DNA of 64,000 nt from Saprospiraceae bacterium (GCA_022841745.1 JALHQW010000044.1:1-64000), one strand, 5' to 3'. Numbered from the stretch's first letter, positions 23,639 through 30,752 are shown. Made by a program: numbers and translations. Notes: generated by a model from the letters alone, not told the origin.

Positions 23639-24252
23639 ACAAAACCGCCAAGATATTCCTAATTGCCGCTGGACTGCTGGGCACGGCCGCTATGGCCAAT
23701 GCCAGCCCAGGCGGCGCCACGGGAGCCGCGAGCTTTGCCCGCAGCTATGCCCGTGTGAAGCGCTGGGAAGGTGGCTACCAAGACGACCCTAACGACCCCG
23801 GCAACTTCGACAACCAAGGCCGAAACATCGGAACGAACATGGGCATCACCCCCGCCACGTTCCGGCAGGCTACCGGGCGCTGGCCATCCAGGGCTGAAAT
23901 GAAGGCGCTCACACCTGAGCAAGCAGCGGAGATTTTCCGCAAACTATTTTGGGATAAGATATGGGGCGATAAATTCAAAGATGCTGCCTTGGCCGACATT
24001 GTCCTGGATGGCGTGGTCAATCATGGCCGTGGCGTCCGTCTCTTTCAGGAAGTGCTGGGCGATGTGGCCACCGACAATGCGTGGGGGCCAGAAACCCACG
24101 CTTCGATGCTGGCCAAGAATCCCGCCCAACTCTACCGGGCATACCGGGAGCGCCGCCGAAAGTATTACCACCAACTGGCCGACAACGACCCCAAACTAGC
24201 AACCTTCCTGAAGGGCTGGTTACGGCGAATTGACAGTTTTCAGGATTACTAG
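23635..24252 (+). CDS. GH108-type lysozyme (N-acetylmuramidase) with signal anchor (A)
   Basis: 205 residues. N-terminal signal or signal-anchor (KIFLIAAGLLGTAAMANAS), then the GH108 core: Glu45 in RWEGGYQDDPNDPGN as catalytic acid, GTNMGITPATF, and LFWDKIWGD. The C-terminal half (VLDGVVNHGRGVRLFQEVLG, WGPETHASML) is the peptidoglycan-binding part normally paired with GH108. It cuts the glycan backbone of peptidoglycan for lysis. Nearly the same in B. Export by its own signal means a classical holin may only trigger, not release, it. Confidence 0.85.
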   Translation: MNKTAKIFLIAAGLLGTAAMANASPGGATGAASFARSYARVKRWEGGYQDDPNDPGNFDNQGRNIGTNMGITPATFRQATGRWPSRAEMKALTPEQAAEIFRKLFWDKIWGDKFKDAALADIVLDGVVNHGRGVRLFQEVLGDVATDNAWGPETHASMLAKNPAQLYRAYRERRRKYYHQLADNDPKLATFLKGWLRRIDSFQDY

Positions 24253-24280
24253 CATTTCATCACCATTCAAATATTTCATC

Positions 24281-24625
24281 ATGGAAAATCTAAAAGAACT
24301 TCGGGAATTACTGCAATTCCTTTTTGGCCTCCAAGGCGCTTTGGTAGATGCCTTGGAAGATGGAAAATTTAGCCGCTTCGACCTGCTCAGGTTCTGGGCA
24401 ATTGTGCCGTTGGCAAAGCCCGCATTTCAGAATCTGGAAAACCCAATTGAGCGTTACAAAAATTTGACCCCAACCGAGAAGGCAGGGTTGATTGCCGAAA
24501 TGAAAGCGGGGTTTGATTTGCCGGATGATGAAGTAGAGGGCCTGATCGAAGACTCGCTGACGTTGGCAATGGCGAACATCGAACTCGCCCAGCGTTGGGC
24601 AAGGATCGGAAAGGAAACAGCCTAA
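24281..24625 (+). CDS. Variable cassette protein between lysozyme and integrase (A)
   Basis: 114 residues, helical and acidic (LKELRELLQFLFGLQGALVD). Start 24281 follows ATCACCATTCAAATATTTCATC, a leader shared with the unrelated gene at 52500 in B. No recognised domain. Same slot, different gene in each element, suggesting a swappable cassette. Confidence 0.6.
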   Translation: MENLKELRELLQFLFGLQGALVDALEDGKFSRFDLLRFWAIVPLAKPAFQNLENPIERYKNLTPTEKAGLIAEMKAGFDLPDDEVEGLIEDSLTLAMANIELAQRWARIGKETA

Positions 24626-24674
24626 AGAAAAGCCTTGTCTTTTACACAAAAGCGGGTGTTCCAATTTAGCTTAG

Positions 24675-24704
24675 AAGCCTTGGTAGCAATGCCAAGGCTT
24701 TTTT
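24675..24704 (+). terminator. Late operon terminator (A)
   Basis: AAGCCTTGG and CCAAGGCTT pair around TAGCAATG, followed by TTTT. It stands between the rightward late operon and the leftward integrase and can serve both. Identical in B. Confidence 0.8.
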
Positions 24705-25819
24705 CATGCCGCCAACTTCTCACCTGGTGCCGGGAAGCTCGCCCTGAGTTTCACCAAATCAGCCACGCCCAGCTGGCGAAGGTATTTGTCCACCATATCA
24801 AGGGAATGATGCCTGAGCTGTATCTGCAGTTCTTTCAAGCTCACGCCTGCCTTCACACATGCAACAGCGCCCGTATGCTTCCAACTGTACATCTTGTATT
24901 CCGAGGAAAAGCCAAGCGCATCCAGCACCGCCCTGTGGCGCTCGCCCAGGGTGTTCCTGCCGATTGGCTTGTAAATGCTCTTGGCCGAATGAAAAACATA
25001 GCTGTTTGGGGGCAGCTCCTTCAGGTGCTCGAGCGCGGGGGCGAACGCATCCGGGATGGCCACGAATTCAGTCTTATGGTTCTTGCTGCCTGGTGGCAAG
25101 TGGCCACGGTCGCCATGCTCTGCAAAATCGGACCGGACCATGATTTTCCGCTCCTCGAAATAGATGTCCTCGACCTTAAGGTGGATAAGCTCTGCCCTGG
25201 GCCGCAAAAAGCAGTAGTACACGAATTGACAGTGAAGCCACAGCTGCGGGTCGTTTTTTTCGAGGTGGGCAGCGAGCCGGGCAGCCTGGTGCGATTGAAA
25301 GTACCTGGCAGGGTCAGACTTTCCCTTTTTAGGCTCAAAGCCATCGAGCCAGCCCTTCATGCCGCAGCGTTCGAATAAAAAATTCAGCGAACGCCTGGCT
25401 TCGTGCACGGTAGCCGGTCGGTGGGTACGCTGGTAGTCCCTCAGGAACTCCTTTGCCGACTCCGGGGTCACTTCCCTCGCGCCAAGGTACTGGAACAACA
25501 GCTTCAGCTTTGTCTCAAAGCATGAAAAGGAATGCTTTCGAAGCTCAGGGCGGCGAGCCTCGAGGGCGGCGAACAATTCTTGTCGCTGGAGGAAGTTGGC
25601 TGGAGGAGGGACGAATGCAGCTTCGAGTTTAGCGAGCAGTGCGTTTCCTGCCACTACCCTACCCTCGATGGTATCGTGTTGGTTGATACCAGTGTAGTAT
25701 TTTTTCCACTTGCCAGTAGAAGGATCCTTAAAATGAACGAACCATTCCTTGGTAAGGTCTAGACCCTGGTCCCGGAGGACAAAAAATTTTTTTTCTGATT
25801 GTGTACCCATTGAAATCAA
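24704..25819 (-). CDS. Tyrosine integrase (A)
   Basis: 371 residues with the tyrosine recombinase layout: N-terminal arm-binding part, SAM-like core-binding domain (about 95-160), catalytic domain from ~175. Catalytic residues visible: Arg in FLRPRAEL (206/208), His315 in YSWKHTGAV, His337 in LRHHSL, and the nucleophile Tyr346 in DMVDKYLRQL. It directs integration at the tRNA-Leu 3' end, 78 bp from the att core. The protein is identical to the copy in B, unlike all other shared genes. Confidence 0.92.
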   Translation of the reverse strand: MISMGTQSEKKFFVLRDQGLDLTKEWFVHFKDPSTGKWKKYYTGINQHDTIEGRVVAGNALLAKLEAAFVPPPANFLQRQELFAALEARRPELRKHSFSCFETKLKLLFQYLGAREVTPESAKEFLRDYQRTHRPATVHEARRSLNFLFERCGMKGWLDGFEPKKGKSDPARYFQSHQAARLAAHLEKNDPQLWLHCQFVYYCFLRPRAELIHLKVEDIYFEERKIMVRSDFAEHGDRGHLPPGSKNHKTEFVAIPDAFAPALEHLKELPPNSYVFHSAKSIYKPIGRNTLGERHRAVLDALGFSSEYKMYSWKHTGAVACVKAGVSLKELQIQLRHHSLDMVDKYLRQLGVADLVKLRASFPAPGEKLAA

Positions 25820-25896
25820 TCATGGACAATCAGTGTGAGGGAAAATTTGTCTATCGCCTTTAAAACTCCTAGTAAAATAAGGAGTTAAAGAAAAAA

Positions 25897-25912
25897 TGTA
25901 CCCGCGACTGGA
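25897..25912. other. Shared att core between elements A and B
   Basis: TGTACCCGCGACTGGA. It is the right end of A and the left end of B, as expected when a second element integrates at an att site beside the first. Only the core is present here; the rest of the tRNA is not, so this is not a tRNA gene. Confidence 0.9.
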
Positions 25913-25996
25913 TACCACAGACAAACCCCTCACCCCCTTGATTATCAGTTGGTTATATTTCTCGCAGACATACCGCCGACAACCGCCATTTGTCTA

Positions 25997-26392
25997 TCAC
26001 TTTTCCCCTTTCCGTAGCCGCTCCTTTTCCTCCATGCAATCCTTCAGCATCCCTACAAGGTTGGCGTTTGCTTCGGCCAGTTGCTCCACGCTCTTTACCT
26101 GGGCGGGCTTGTAGCTGGCCCGCTCTTGTGGCTCCATGGCCACTACCGGAAAAGCCCCCGGCTCCCCTTCCATTTCCCCCTCCCCTATCAGCAGCCAACG
26201 CAAATTGATTTCTGGGTAATGGATGGCAAAGGCTTGGAAAAAATCTGCTTTGGGGTACTGGGTTTTGTCGTTGACGATATTCGAAATACTTTTTTCGTCG
26301 TATCCCGTTACCTCGCTAAAAAGTTTTTGAGAAATTTTTTTACTCTCAAAAAATCTTTTAACCCGTTGATTTATAGTTGTTTCTAAAGCCAC
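25997..26392 (-). CDS. XRE-type repressor of element B
   Basis: 131 residues. N-terminal helix-turn-helix (ISQKLFSEVTGYDEKSISNI, about residues 19-38), then PEINLRWLLIGEGEM, a motif typical of Bacteroidota XRE repressors, and a coiled-coil C-terminus. Divergent from 26446. Different enough from the A repressor to allow the two elements different immunity, which would permit tandem lysogeny. Confidence 0.85.
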   Translation of the reverse strand: MALETTINQRVKRFFESKKISQKLFSEVTGYDEKSISNIVNDKTQYPKADFFQAFAIHYPEINLRWLLIGEGEMEGEPGAFPVVAMEPQERASYKPAQVKSVEQLAEANANLVGMLKDCMEEKERLRKGEK

Positions 26393-26404
26393 AATGGAAA
26401 ATTG

Positions 26405-26440
26405 TTCATTTTTATGAAAAAAAATCTATGTAAAAATTTG
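26405..26440 (+). promoter_or_regulatory. Operator/promoter region of element B
   Basis: TTCAT-TTTT-ATGAA (26405-26418) is a short inverted repeat between the divergent genes. TAAAAATTTG (26431-26440) is a near match to the TANNTTTG box with one extra base. Transcription would start close to the ATG at 26446, giving a leaderless or nearly leaderless message. Weaker evidence than the A operator. Confidence 0.4.
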
Positions 26441-26445
26441 GATTA

Positions 26446-26823
26446 ATGGAAGAAGTTTCACCACTTTTGTCGAAAAGTTACTCAACTTATTTAAAAAAGA
26501 GGAAAATGAATTTTGAAGAATATCTGAAAAAGAACCTTACAGGGGAGCAATGGGAGTCTTTGTCTTCTGTGCTTTGGGAAAGTACGAATATGCGTACAAG
26601 GAAAGTAAAAAATCCCGCAAGTATTGCCCATAGCGAGCTTTTGGAGTTGGCTTCAATGCTAAATGTATTTGCATACACCCTTTACTTGAATTGGGGCGCT
26701 GGCAGGGAAACAATTACTAAAATAGAATTAGATAACCTAGAGTACATCTTTCTTCAAAAGTCTCCAGACAAGGAAAAGGCTTTCGAGTATTCAGAAAAGA
26801 AAAGGGCGGCAATGGCCGCCTAA
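26446..26823 (+). CDS. Small early regulator-like protein (B)
   Basis: 125 residues from 26446, or 105 from ATG 26506 if transcription starts near 26447. Helical, charged; the stretch NPASIAHSELLELASMLNVF resembles the second half of an HTH domain. First rightward gene after the repressor, the Cro/CII position. Not similar to the A gene in that slot except for size. Confidence 0.6.
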   Translation: MEEVSPLLSKSYSTYLKKRKMNFEEYLKKNLTGEQWESLSSVLWESTNMRTRKVKNPASIAHSELLELASMLNVFAYTLYLNWGAGRETITKIELDNLEYIFLQKSPDKEKAFEYSEKKRAAMAA

Positions 26824-26913
26824 AAGAAAGGGAGGCAAGGCAGCTTTTCGTATGGGGGTGCATTTGCTGCCTTCGCCATCCCCCCAATTTAAAGTTGGTT
26901 TCTTGTTTTGGTG

Positions 26914-26947
26914 GCGGGGGGTAGTTTGGGGAGTACCCCCCGCATTT
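26914..26947 (+). terminator. Terminator-like inverted repeat after the early gene (B)
   Basis: GCGGGGGGTA and TACCCCCCGC form a perfect 10-bp stem around a 10-nt loop, followed by ATTTT. It separates the early regulator gene from the structured block, implying that the block has its own promoter or depends on read-through. The rest of 26824-26981 holds no gene. Confidence 0.6.
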
Positions 26948-26981
26948 TAAAAGCATCTTCATCCATTTTTTGAAAAATGGC

Positions 26982-27411
26982 AGTGGCCATCGGAAGCGGT
27001 GGCCACTTTATAAAAAATTGGTTTTTCAGGTTTATATAGTCCCCTGGTCGCTTGCGGCCGGGGAGCTTTCCCCTGAAAGGATAATCAGAGTGTTCTGTTA
27101 GCATGTGGAGTTGCCGGGCGAAGGCTCGGCAGCTTTTCTACCTCAAAAACCAGAAAACATAAACTGCCGGTGAGGCCTTAGTGAAGCGACCGGGGCGGGG
27201 ACGTGCATAGCAAGCCCCGCCCCAAATCGAGGCCAAAGAGAACAGAGTAGTTTTTGTTTCAATGACATTGTTAGCGCCCGCAGGGAGGATTTTGGCGGGG
27301 CTGTTTGAAATCAAACCGGGCAAGGATTCCACGAACGGGAACAAAAAAAGGCGATGCTGTAAACATCGCCTCTCATTCAAGGAGCCTTGCCCCCTAAATA
27401 TCGCACTGCAA
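26982..27411 (+). ncRNA. Conserved structured non-coding block (copy B)
   Basis: Counterpart of 2806-3254 with the same order of stems. Differences fall mainly in loops or as paired changes: GGTCG/CGGCC (one G-U to G-C change), GGGGA/TCCCC (G-C to A-T), outer stem GGGCAAGG/CCTTGCCC (about 27317 and 27385) in place of GGCGAGCG/CGCTCGCC, and an inner AGGCGATG/CATCGCCT hairpin replacing a GGTG/CACC one. GTTTCAATGACATTGTT and AGCGCCCGCAGGGAGG are conserved single-stranded candidates. It ends directly before the ATG at 27412. Confidence 0.7.
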
Positions 27412-28302
27412 ATGTATTCAAAATCAACAGCTTACGCAAGTGAGCGCCCATCGAATATAATGGACGAACTTCGCCAAGGGCTTACCAGTATCAAAACTGG
27501 CTACAAGGCCAACTTGCTCAAATATGCCTACCAGCGCAACCCAGATTCCCTTCTCGATGAAACACTATTGTTTATTTGGGCACTTATGGCCATTGCTTGC
27601 GCCTTTACCGTGGCATACGGTGGTTACTACCACTACTCCATGCTCCAATCTGCCTTTGGCGTAGGCATTTGGAGCGTGGTAGGCTCCTTTGTGGTGTTCA
27701 TCGCCTTGGAGATTGCCAAAATTTACCTTGGCCTTGTGTTCACCCGGTCACTTTTCTCCATGCTATGGTACAAGAGTATTTACCGTTTCCTATTTACGGC
27801 ACTGCTTGGCTTCATCGTGGTAGTGGCGTTCACCTGGTCTATCAACATCAGCACGAAGGGCGTGGCTAGCGTAAACGCCTTGGCAAAGCAAACCGACCTC
27901 TACCAGTCCAAGCCCTTCACCCCTCCCCCATCGGTAGCGGAAATTGACAGGCAAATAGCTGGCCTTGGCACAGTTGATCAGGCAGCGGCGGGCAGCACAT
28001 GGCGGGGGGTCACTACAGAAAGGGCCGTGAAGCTGATGCGGGAAAACGGTAAGACCCGCTCCGAGCTGCTTGCCCAAAAATCGGCATTGCTGGCCACGGC
28101 TCAGGCACAACATGACAGCCTTCAAACGGTGCTGAAAACAGAAATAACCAATACCGCTACCCTACTCACCGACTACGGGGGCAAAGCCGAATATGCCACC
28201 ATTGTGCTATTGTTGCTCATCGTCCTTTTCGAGTTCATCAACTACCACAACAACAAAGCCCAAGCAGCCGAAGCAGCCGCCTTGCCCCTAAAAAAAGCAT
28301 AG
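27412..28302 (+). CDS. Polytopic membrane protein, zero-frame product (B)
   Basis: 296 residues from ATG 27412; the start is fixed by MYSKSTAYA matching MYSKSTNYA of A. Three membrane segments at about 45-65, 75-95 and 115-135, a helical region with Ala/Gln/Lys (SVAEIDRQIAGLG to HDSLQTVLKTEITN), then a fourth segment (ATIVLLLLIVLFEFINY). Zero-frame translation stops 10 residues after that in PLKKA. The A homologue continues for over 200 residues. A slippery A7 run and a 13-bp stem at the stop suggest that part of the ribosomes shift -1 and add the domain at 28296. Confidence 0.75.
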   Translation: MYSKSTAYASERPSNIMDELRQGLTSIKTGYKANLLKYAYQRNPDSLLDETLLFIWALMAIACAFTVAYGGYYHYSMLQSAFGVGIWSVVGSFVVFIALEIAKIYLGLVFTRSLFSMLWYKSIYRFLFTALLGFIVVVAFTWSINISTKGVASVNALAKQTDLYQSKPFTPPPSVAEIDRQIAGLGTVDQAAAGSTWRGVTTERAVKLMRENGKTRSELLAQKSALLATAQAQHDSLQTVLKTEITNTATLLTDYGGKAEYATIVLLLLIVLFEFINYHNNKAQAAEAAALPLKKA

Positions 28303-28340
28303 CCCCTACTGTTACGGAAACAACCGAAACAGTAGGGGCT
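28290..28340 (+). promoter_or_regulatory. Candidate programmed -1 frameshift signal
   Basis: Slippery heptamer A AAA AAA at 28290-28296 in zero-frame CTA AAA AAA GCA TAG. Four nt later a perfect 13-bp stem AGCCCCTACTGTT/AACAGTAGGGGCT (28301-28313 with 28328-28340) starts, overlapping the stop codon. After a -1 slip the frame is open to 28658, adding 120 residues (415 in all). No T run follows the stem, so it is not a usual terminator. An error or true mutation in the A7 run would mimic this; the stem argues for a signal. Confidence 0.6.
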
Positions 28341-28658
28341 GACGAACCTAAAACAGTGGCTTTGAGCATTGTTCCTGAAATAGAGAAACAGCTTGAAACC
28401 ATTGTGCCACAACGGTTACAGCCTGTTACGGAAAAGCGGGAAACAGTTATTGTAACAGCCAAGGGCGAAGATGTTTCTCAGTGGCGCAAGTACGCCAATA
28501 TCTATTACAAGCGTAGCCTTACCAGCGCAGATGAAACAACCCGTAACAGGAACCGGGAAACATACGAGCATTACCGAGACTTGCTGGAAACAGTGGGTCA
28601 CAAGATAATAGAAGGGGCGGCAACGATTACTATTCACGATAAAGAAGCTGTTGCATGA
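28296..28658 (+). CDS. C-terminal domain of the membrane protein in the -1 frame (B)
   Basis: Open in the -1 frame from the slippery site; a GTG at 28356 would otherwise give a separate 100-residue protein. Hydrophilic, helical near the end (NRETYEHYRDLLETVGHKII), with a Thr/Val-rich first part containing repeats of GTTACGGAAA-like sequence at DNA level. In A the matching region is fused in frame after the fourth membrane segment. Treated as the frameshift extension; independent translation is the alternative. Overlaps 28655 by ATGA. Confidence 0.6.
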   Translation, partial: SIAPTVTETTETVGADEPKTVALSIVPEIEKQLETIVPQRLQPVTEKRETVIVTAKGEDVSQWRKYANIYYKRSLTSADETTRNRNRETYEHYRDLLETVGHKIIEGAATITIHDKEAVA

Positions 28659-28867
28659 ACCCATACCGTGAACCCAGTTATACAGTCGGCCAAACTGTTT
28701 GGTACACCCCATTTATGGGAGTGCGGCTTTTCCAAAGTCGTATAAATACAATAAATGGAGATTGGGTGAAAATTGACGGCATCAAACGCCATTTGCCATT
28801 TTCTCAAATCACGTTGCTAAGGGAGGATTTATTCAAACTTTACGAACCATTCAAATCAACAACATGA
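28655..28867 (+). CDS. Small hypothetical protein, SH3-like candidate (B)
   Basis: 70 residues, beta-rich (VGQTVWYTPFMGVRLFQSRI, INGDWVKIDGIKRHLPFSQI), consistent with a small KOW/SH3-like barrel. Coupled to the upstream frame by an ATGA overlap, and its last four bases overlap the next ATG. No function known. Confidence 0.6.
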   Translation: MNPYREPSYTVGQTVWYTPFMGVRLFQSRINTINGDWVKIDGIKRHLPFSQITLLREDLFKLYEPFKSTT

Positions 28868-28962
28868 CACCATTACTACTCACCGTCAAAGCAGCCTTTT
28901 TTTTTGGCTTACTTATATGCGCCTGGGCTTGGGTTTGCCAGCCCGACAAAGAGGAGAGTTAG
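28864..28962 (+). CDS. Conserved small single-pass membrane peptide (B)
   Basis: 32 residues: one membrane segment ending LLICAWAWVCQ, then an acidic tail PDKEES. The match to the A peptide at 4857 (IICAWAWTCQDE), the shared CCATTCAAATCAA leader and the same position before the conserved motif support both as real. Confidence 0.65.
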   Translation: MTPLLLTVKAAFFFGLLICAWAWVCQPDKEES

Positions 28963-28978
28963 ACCTACCGTAGAGAGA

Positions 28979-29031
28979 ACTAAGCATACATCGTGGGAGA
29001 ACTTCACACCTCCAGGCAAGCGCCTGGGAGG
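28979..29031 (+). promoter_or_regulatory. Conserved 28-nt block plus hairpin (copy B)
   Basis: ACTAAGCATACATCGTGGGA then GAACTTCA, followed by CCTCCAGGC/GCCTGGGAGG with an AAGC loop, then AAAACCAATTTT and the ATG of the methyltransferase. In A the first 28 nt match at 26 positions while the stem sequence is different but paired. The position directly before the coding start here suggests a leader RNA element controlling translation. Confidence 0.6.
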
Positions 29032-29043
29032 AAAACCAATTTT

Positions 29044-29862
29044 ATGACCCATATATCATTATTCAATGGAATCAGCACCACATTATATGCCGCCGAGCTT
29101 GCCCAATGGCAAAACATCGCAGCAAGCGAAATTGACCCATGGTGCAATAAGCACATGGCCAGGTGGTTCCCCCACGTCGAGCAGCTTGGCGACATTACGA
29201 CTGCCGATTTTACCCGGTTTAGAGGCGTGGCTGACGTACTCTCCGGGGGCTTTCCTTGCCAAAATATCAGCTGCTTGGGAAAAGGGGAGGGCATCAAAGG
29301 GGCAAAAAGTAGTCTTTGGAAGCATTATTGGCGAGCAATTGCGGAGATTTTACCTGGATATGCGGTTATTGAAAATTCGGGACGGCTTAATTCAGCCGGG
29401 CTTGAATCCATCTTATACGACCTTGCCGAAATCGGGTATGATGGTGAGTGGTGTACTATTTCGGCTGCCCAATATGGGGCCGAACATGTCCGTGAAAGAG
29501 CGTACATACTTGCCTACCCCAACTCACAGAGACGGCGCAACCTATTACATCTTATCCAAGCAGAACGCAGCGAAATGTTTGCACCGGTACAAAAAAAAGA
29601 AGGGGCCGACACTACCGCAAGAAGCTATCCTTTTGAGCGAGTACGAGAAAGCTATGGTGAATCCTGTCTTTTACGAGATTATCATGGGCTTACCAAAAAA
29701 CTGGACCCGGTTAACCGAATTGGAGGACTCGGAAACGCCATGTACTGGCCCATCCCATACGCCATCTTCCGATGGATAGATTTTGCGGAAAAATGCACTG
29801 AGGCGGAATGGTTGCAGGTCAACTATGATGCTTTGATGAGTCTTGAAACTGATAATTCATAA
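29044..29862 (+). CDS. DNA (cytosine-5) methyltransferase
   Basis: 272 residues. C5-methyltransferase motifs in order: I, SLFNGISTTLYAAE (SAM binding, FxGxG variant); IV, GGFPCQNIS with catalytic Cys72; VI, ENS at 110-112 (usual ENV); VIII, QYGAEHVRERAYILA with Arg150 and Arg152; and X, GGLGNAMYWPIPYAI near the end. The target-recognition region is short. No restriction partner is visible, so it is a solitary enzyme, probably protecting element DNA or modifying the host. Start 29044 is used because the upstream GTG at 28993 lies in the conserved motif. Confidence 0.92.
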   Translation: MTHISLFNGISTTLYAAELAQWQNIAASEIDPWCNKHMARWFPHVEQLGDITTADFTRFRGVADVLSGGFPCQNISCLGKGEGIKGAKSSLWKHYWRAIAEILPGYAVIENSGRLNSAGLESILYDLAEIGYDGEWCTISAAQYGAEHVRERAYILAYPNSQRRRNLLHLIQAERSEMFAPVQKKEGADTTARSYPFERVRESYGESCLLRDYHGLTKKLDPVNRIGGLGNAMYWPIPYAIFRWIDFAEKCTEAEWLQVNYDALMSLETDNS

Positions 29863-29867
29863 TTACC

Positions 29868-30026
29868 ATGCCCATCACCACCTACACATTCGGTACTGGT
29901 CAAATCCTTCGCCACTTCATAACAAGCTGGGGAACTGATATGTGGCTGTGCAGCTTCCCTAAATGGGGGAGGAAGTATGTGTTGGCGCATGAGGTGGTGG
30001 ACATTCACATTTTTTCAAATAACTAA
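29868..30026 (+). CDS. Small hypothetical protein (B)
   Basis: 52 residues, aromatic and Trp-rich (FITSWGTDMWLCSFPKWGRK), fitted exactly between the methyltransferase (5 nt) and the next gene (3 nt). The tight spacing is the main support. No domain recognised. Confidence 0.5.
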   Translation: MPITTYTFGTGQILRHFITSWGTDMWLCSFPKWGRKYVLAHEVVDIHIFSNN

Positions 30027-30029
30027 TCC

Positions 30030-30539
30030 ATGACCACCACCGAAACAAAATACCCATTCGCCGAAATCCTTCCCATCGCCCAGGATGTACTGGCTCAGCT
30101 GGCCCCTCATTGCGTCCGCTGCGAAATAGCGGGTAGCATCCGCCGAAAAAAGGAAATGTGCAAGGACATTGAAATTGTCTGCATTCCCCAACCGTACGAG
30201 GGAAGCGGATTTTTTGAATCCGGCATAGCTACCGTAGTGAACCGCTGGGAGAAGGTTAAAGGAGAGTTGCCATGCCTCTACACCCAGCGCATATTGCCGG
30301 AGGGCATCAAGCTGGATTTGTTCATCGCAACGCCTGAAAACTGGGGCTATATCTTCATGCTGCGCACCGGCTCACGGGAATTTAATTTCCGCTGGGTGAT
30401 TGCCCTTAAAAACAAGTTTTACCGCCTTCACGACGGCGGCATTTTTGCCAATGGCCGCGCCGTGCCAGTCAGGGAAGAGTCCGACGTTTTCCGGCTGCTG
30501 GGAATGGCATTTGTTGAACCTGAAAAAAGAACCGCATGA
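30030..30539 (+). CDS. Mini PolX-like nucleotidyltransferase
   Basis: 169 residues. The polymerase-beta nucleotidyltransferase signature is visible: helix then CEIAGSIRRKKEMCKDIEIV with Gly35-Ser36 and the acidic pair Asp46-x-Glu48 (normally DxD), and a third carboxylate Asp96 in GIKLDLFIA. The C-terminus (DGGIFANGRAVPVREESDVF, LGMAFVEPEKR) matches the thumb end of family X DNA polymerases (LG-x-x-x-x-PEER-like). It lacks the 8-kDa and PHP domains, so it is a palm-thumb-only form. It may fill gaps, add nucleotides or prime. Overlaps the next gene by ATGA. Confidence 0.8.
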   Translation: MTTTETKYPFAEILPIAQDVLAQLAPHCVRCEIAGSIRRKKEMCKDIEIVCIPQPYEGSGFFESGIATVVNRWEKVKGELPCLYTQRILPEGIKLDLFIATPENWGYIFMLRTGSREFNFRWVIALKNKFYRLHDGGIFANGRAVPVREESDVFRLLGMAFVEPEKRTA

Positions 30540-30751
30540 AATCTGGAATACAAATACCAGCCACTACCCATAGTGCCCAATGGAAATTAATTTCCGCTAC
30601 CGCTTACGAATCCTATATCCACCTAGCCTTTAAAGGAATCATGGAGGATACAGGCAGGCTAATGAACATTATTATCGAAGCTCATGAAATTCACGAAATC
30701 GAAGCGGCGATTTTGGAATTTCGTAAAAATCAACCTGAAAATAGAATTTGA
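30536..30751 (+). CDS. Small hypothetical protein (B)
   Basis: 71 residues, mixed beta then helix (RLMNIIIEAHEIHEIEAAIL). Start coupled to the PolX-like gene by ATGA. Short beta-beta-helix folds of this size are often nucleic-acid-binding accessory proteins, but nothing specific is recognised. Confidence 0.5.
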   Translation: MKSGIQIPATTHSAQWKLISATAYESYIHLAFKGIMEDTGRLMNIIIEAHEIHEIEAAILEFRKNQPENRI

Positions 30752-30752
30752 T

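Larger units (their letters stand above)
1197..25912 (+). mobile_element. Integrated element A (temperate phage-like, 24.7 kb)
   Basis: Bounded by two copies of the 16-bp core TGTACCCGCGACTGGA, with a tyrosine integrase next to the right copy. It has a leftward repressor, a rightward early module with a DUF3987-type P-loop protein, a TCCAG-type iteron region, and a late operon of putative virion, spike and lysis genes. There is no recognisable terminase, portal or tail gene. It lies in tandem with element B and shares its right att site with B's left att site. Late gene order matches B almost one to one; the early genes mostly do not. It carries one accessory gene (1285-1854) at the left end. 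Confidence 0.9.

Noticed and set aside
24635-25378. 247-residue frame antisense to the integrase (also 52872-53570)
   Set aside because: Shadow of the integrase codon pattern; identical in both copies only because the integrase segment is identical.
25897-25912. Partial tRNA-like sequence at the middle att site
   Set aside because: Only the 16-bp core is present; no cloverleaf can form.
28356-28658. Independent 100-residue gene starting at GTG 28356
   Set aside because: Not excluded, but the frame is open back to the slippery site and the A homologue is fused, so I list it as the frameshift extension.
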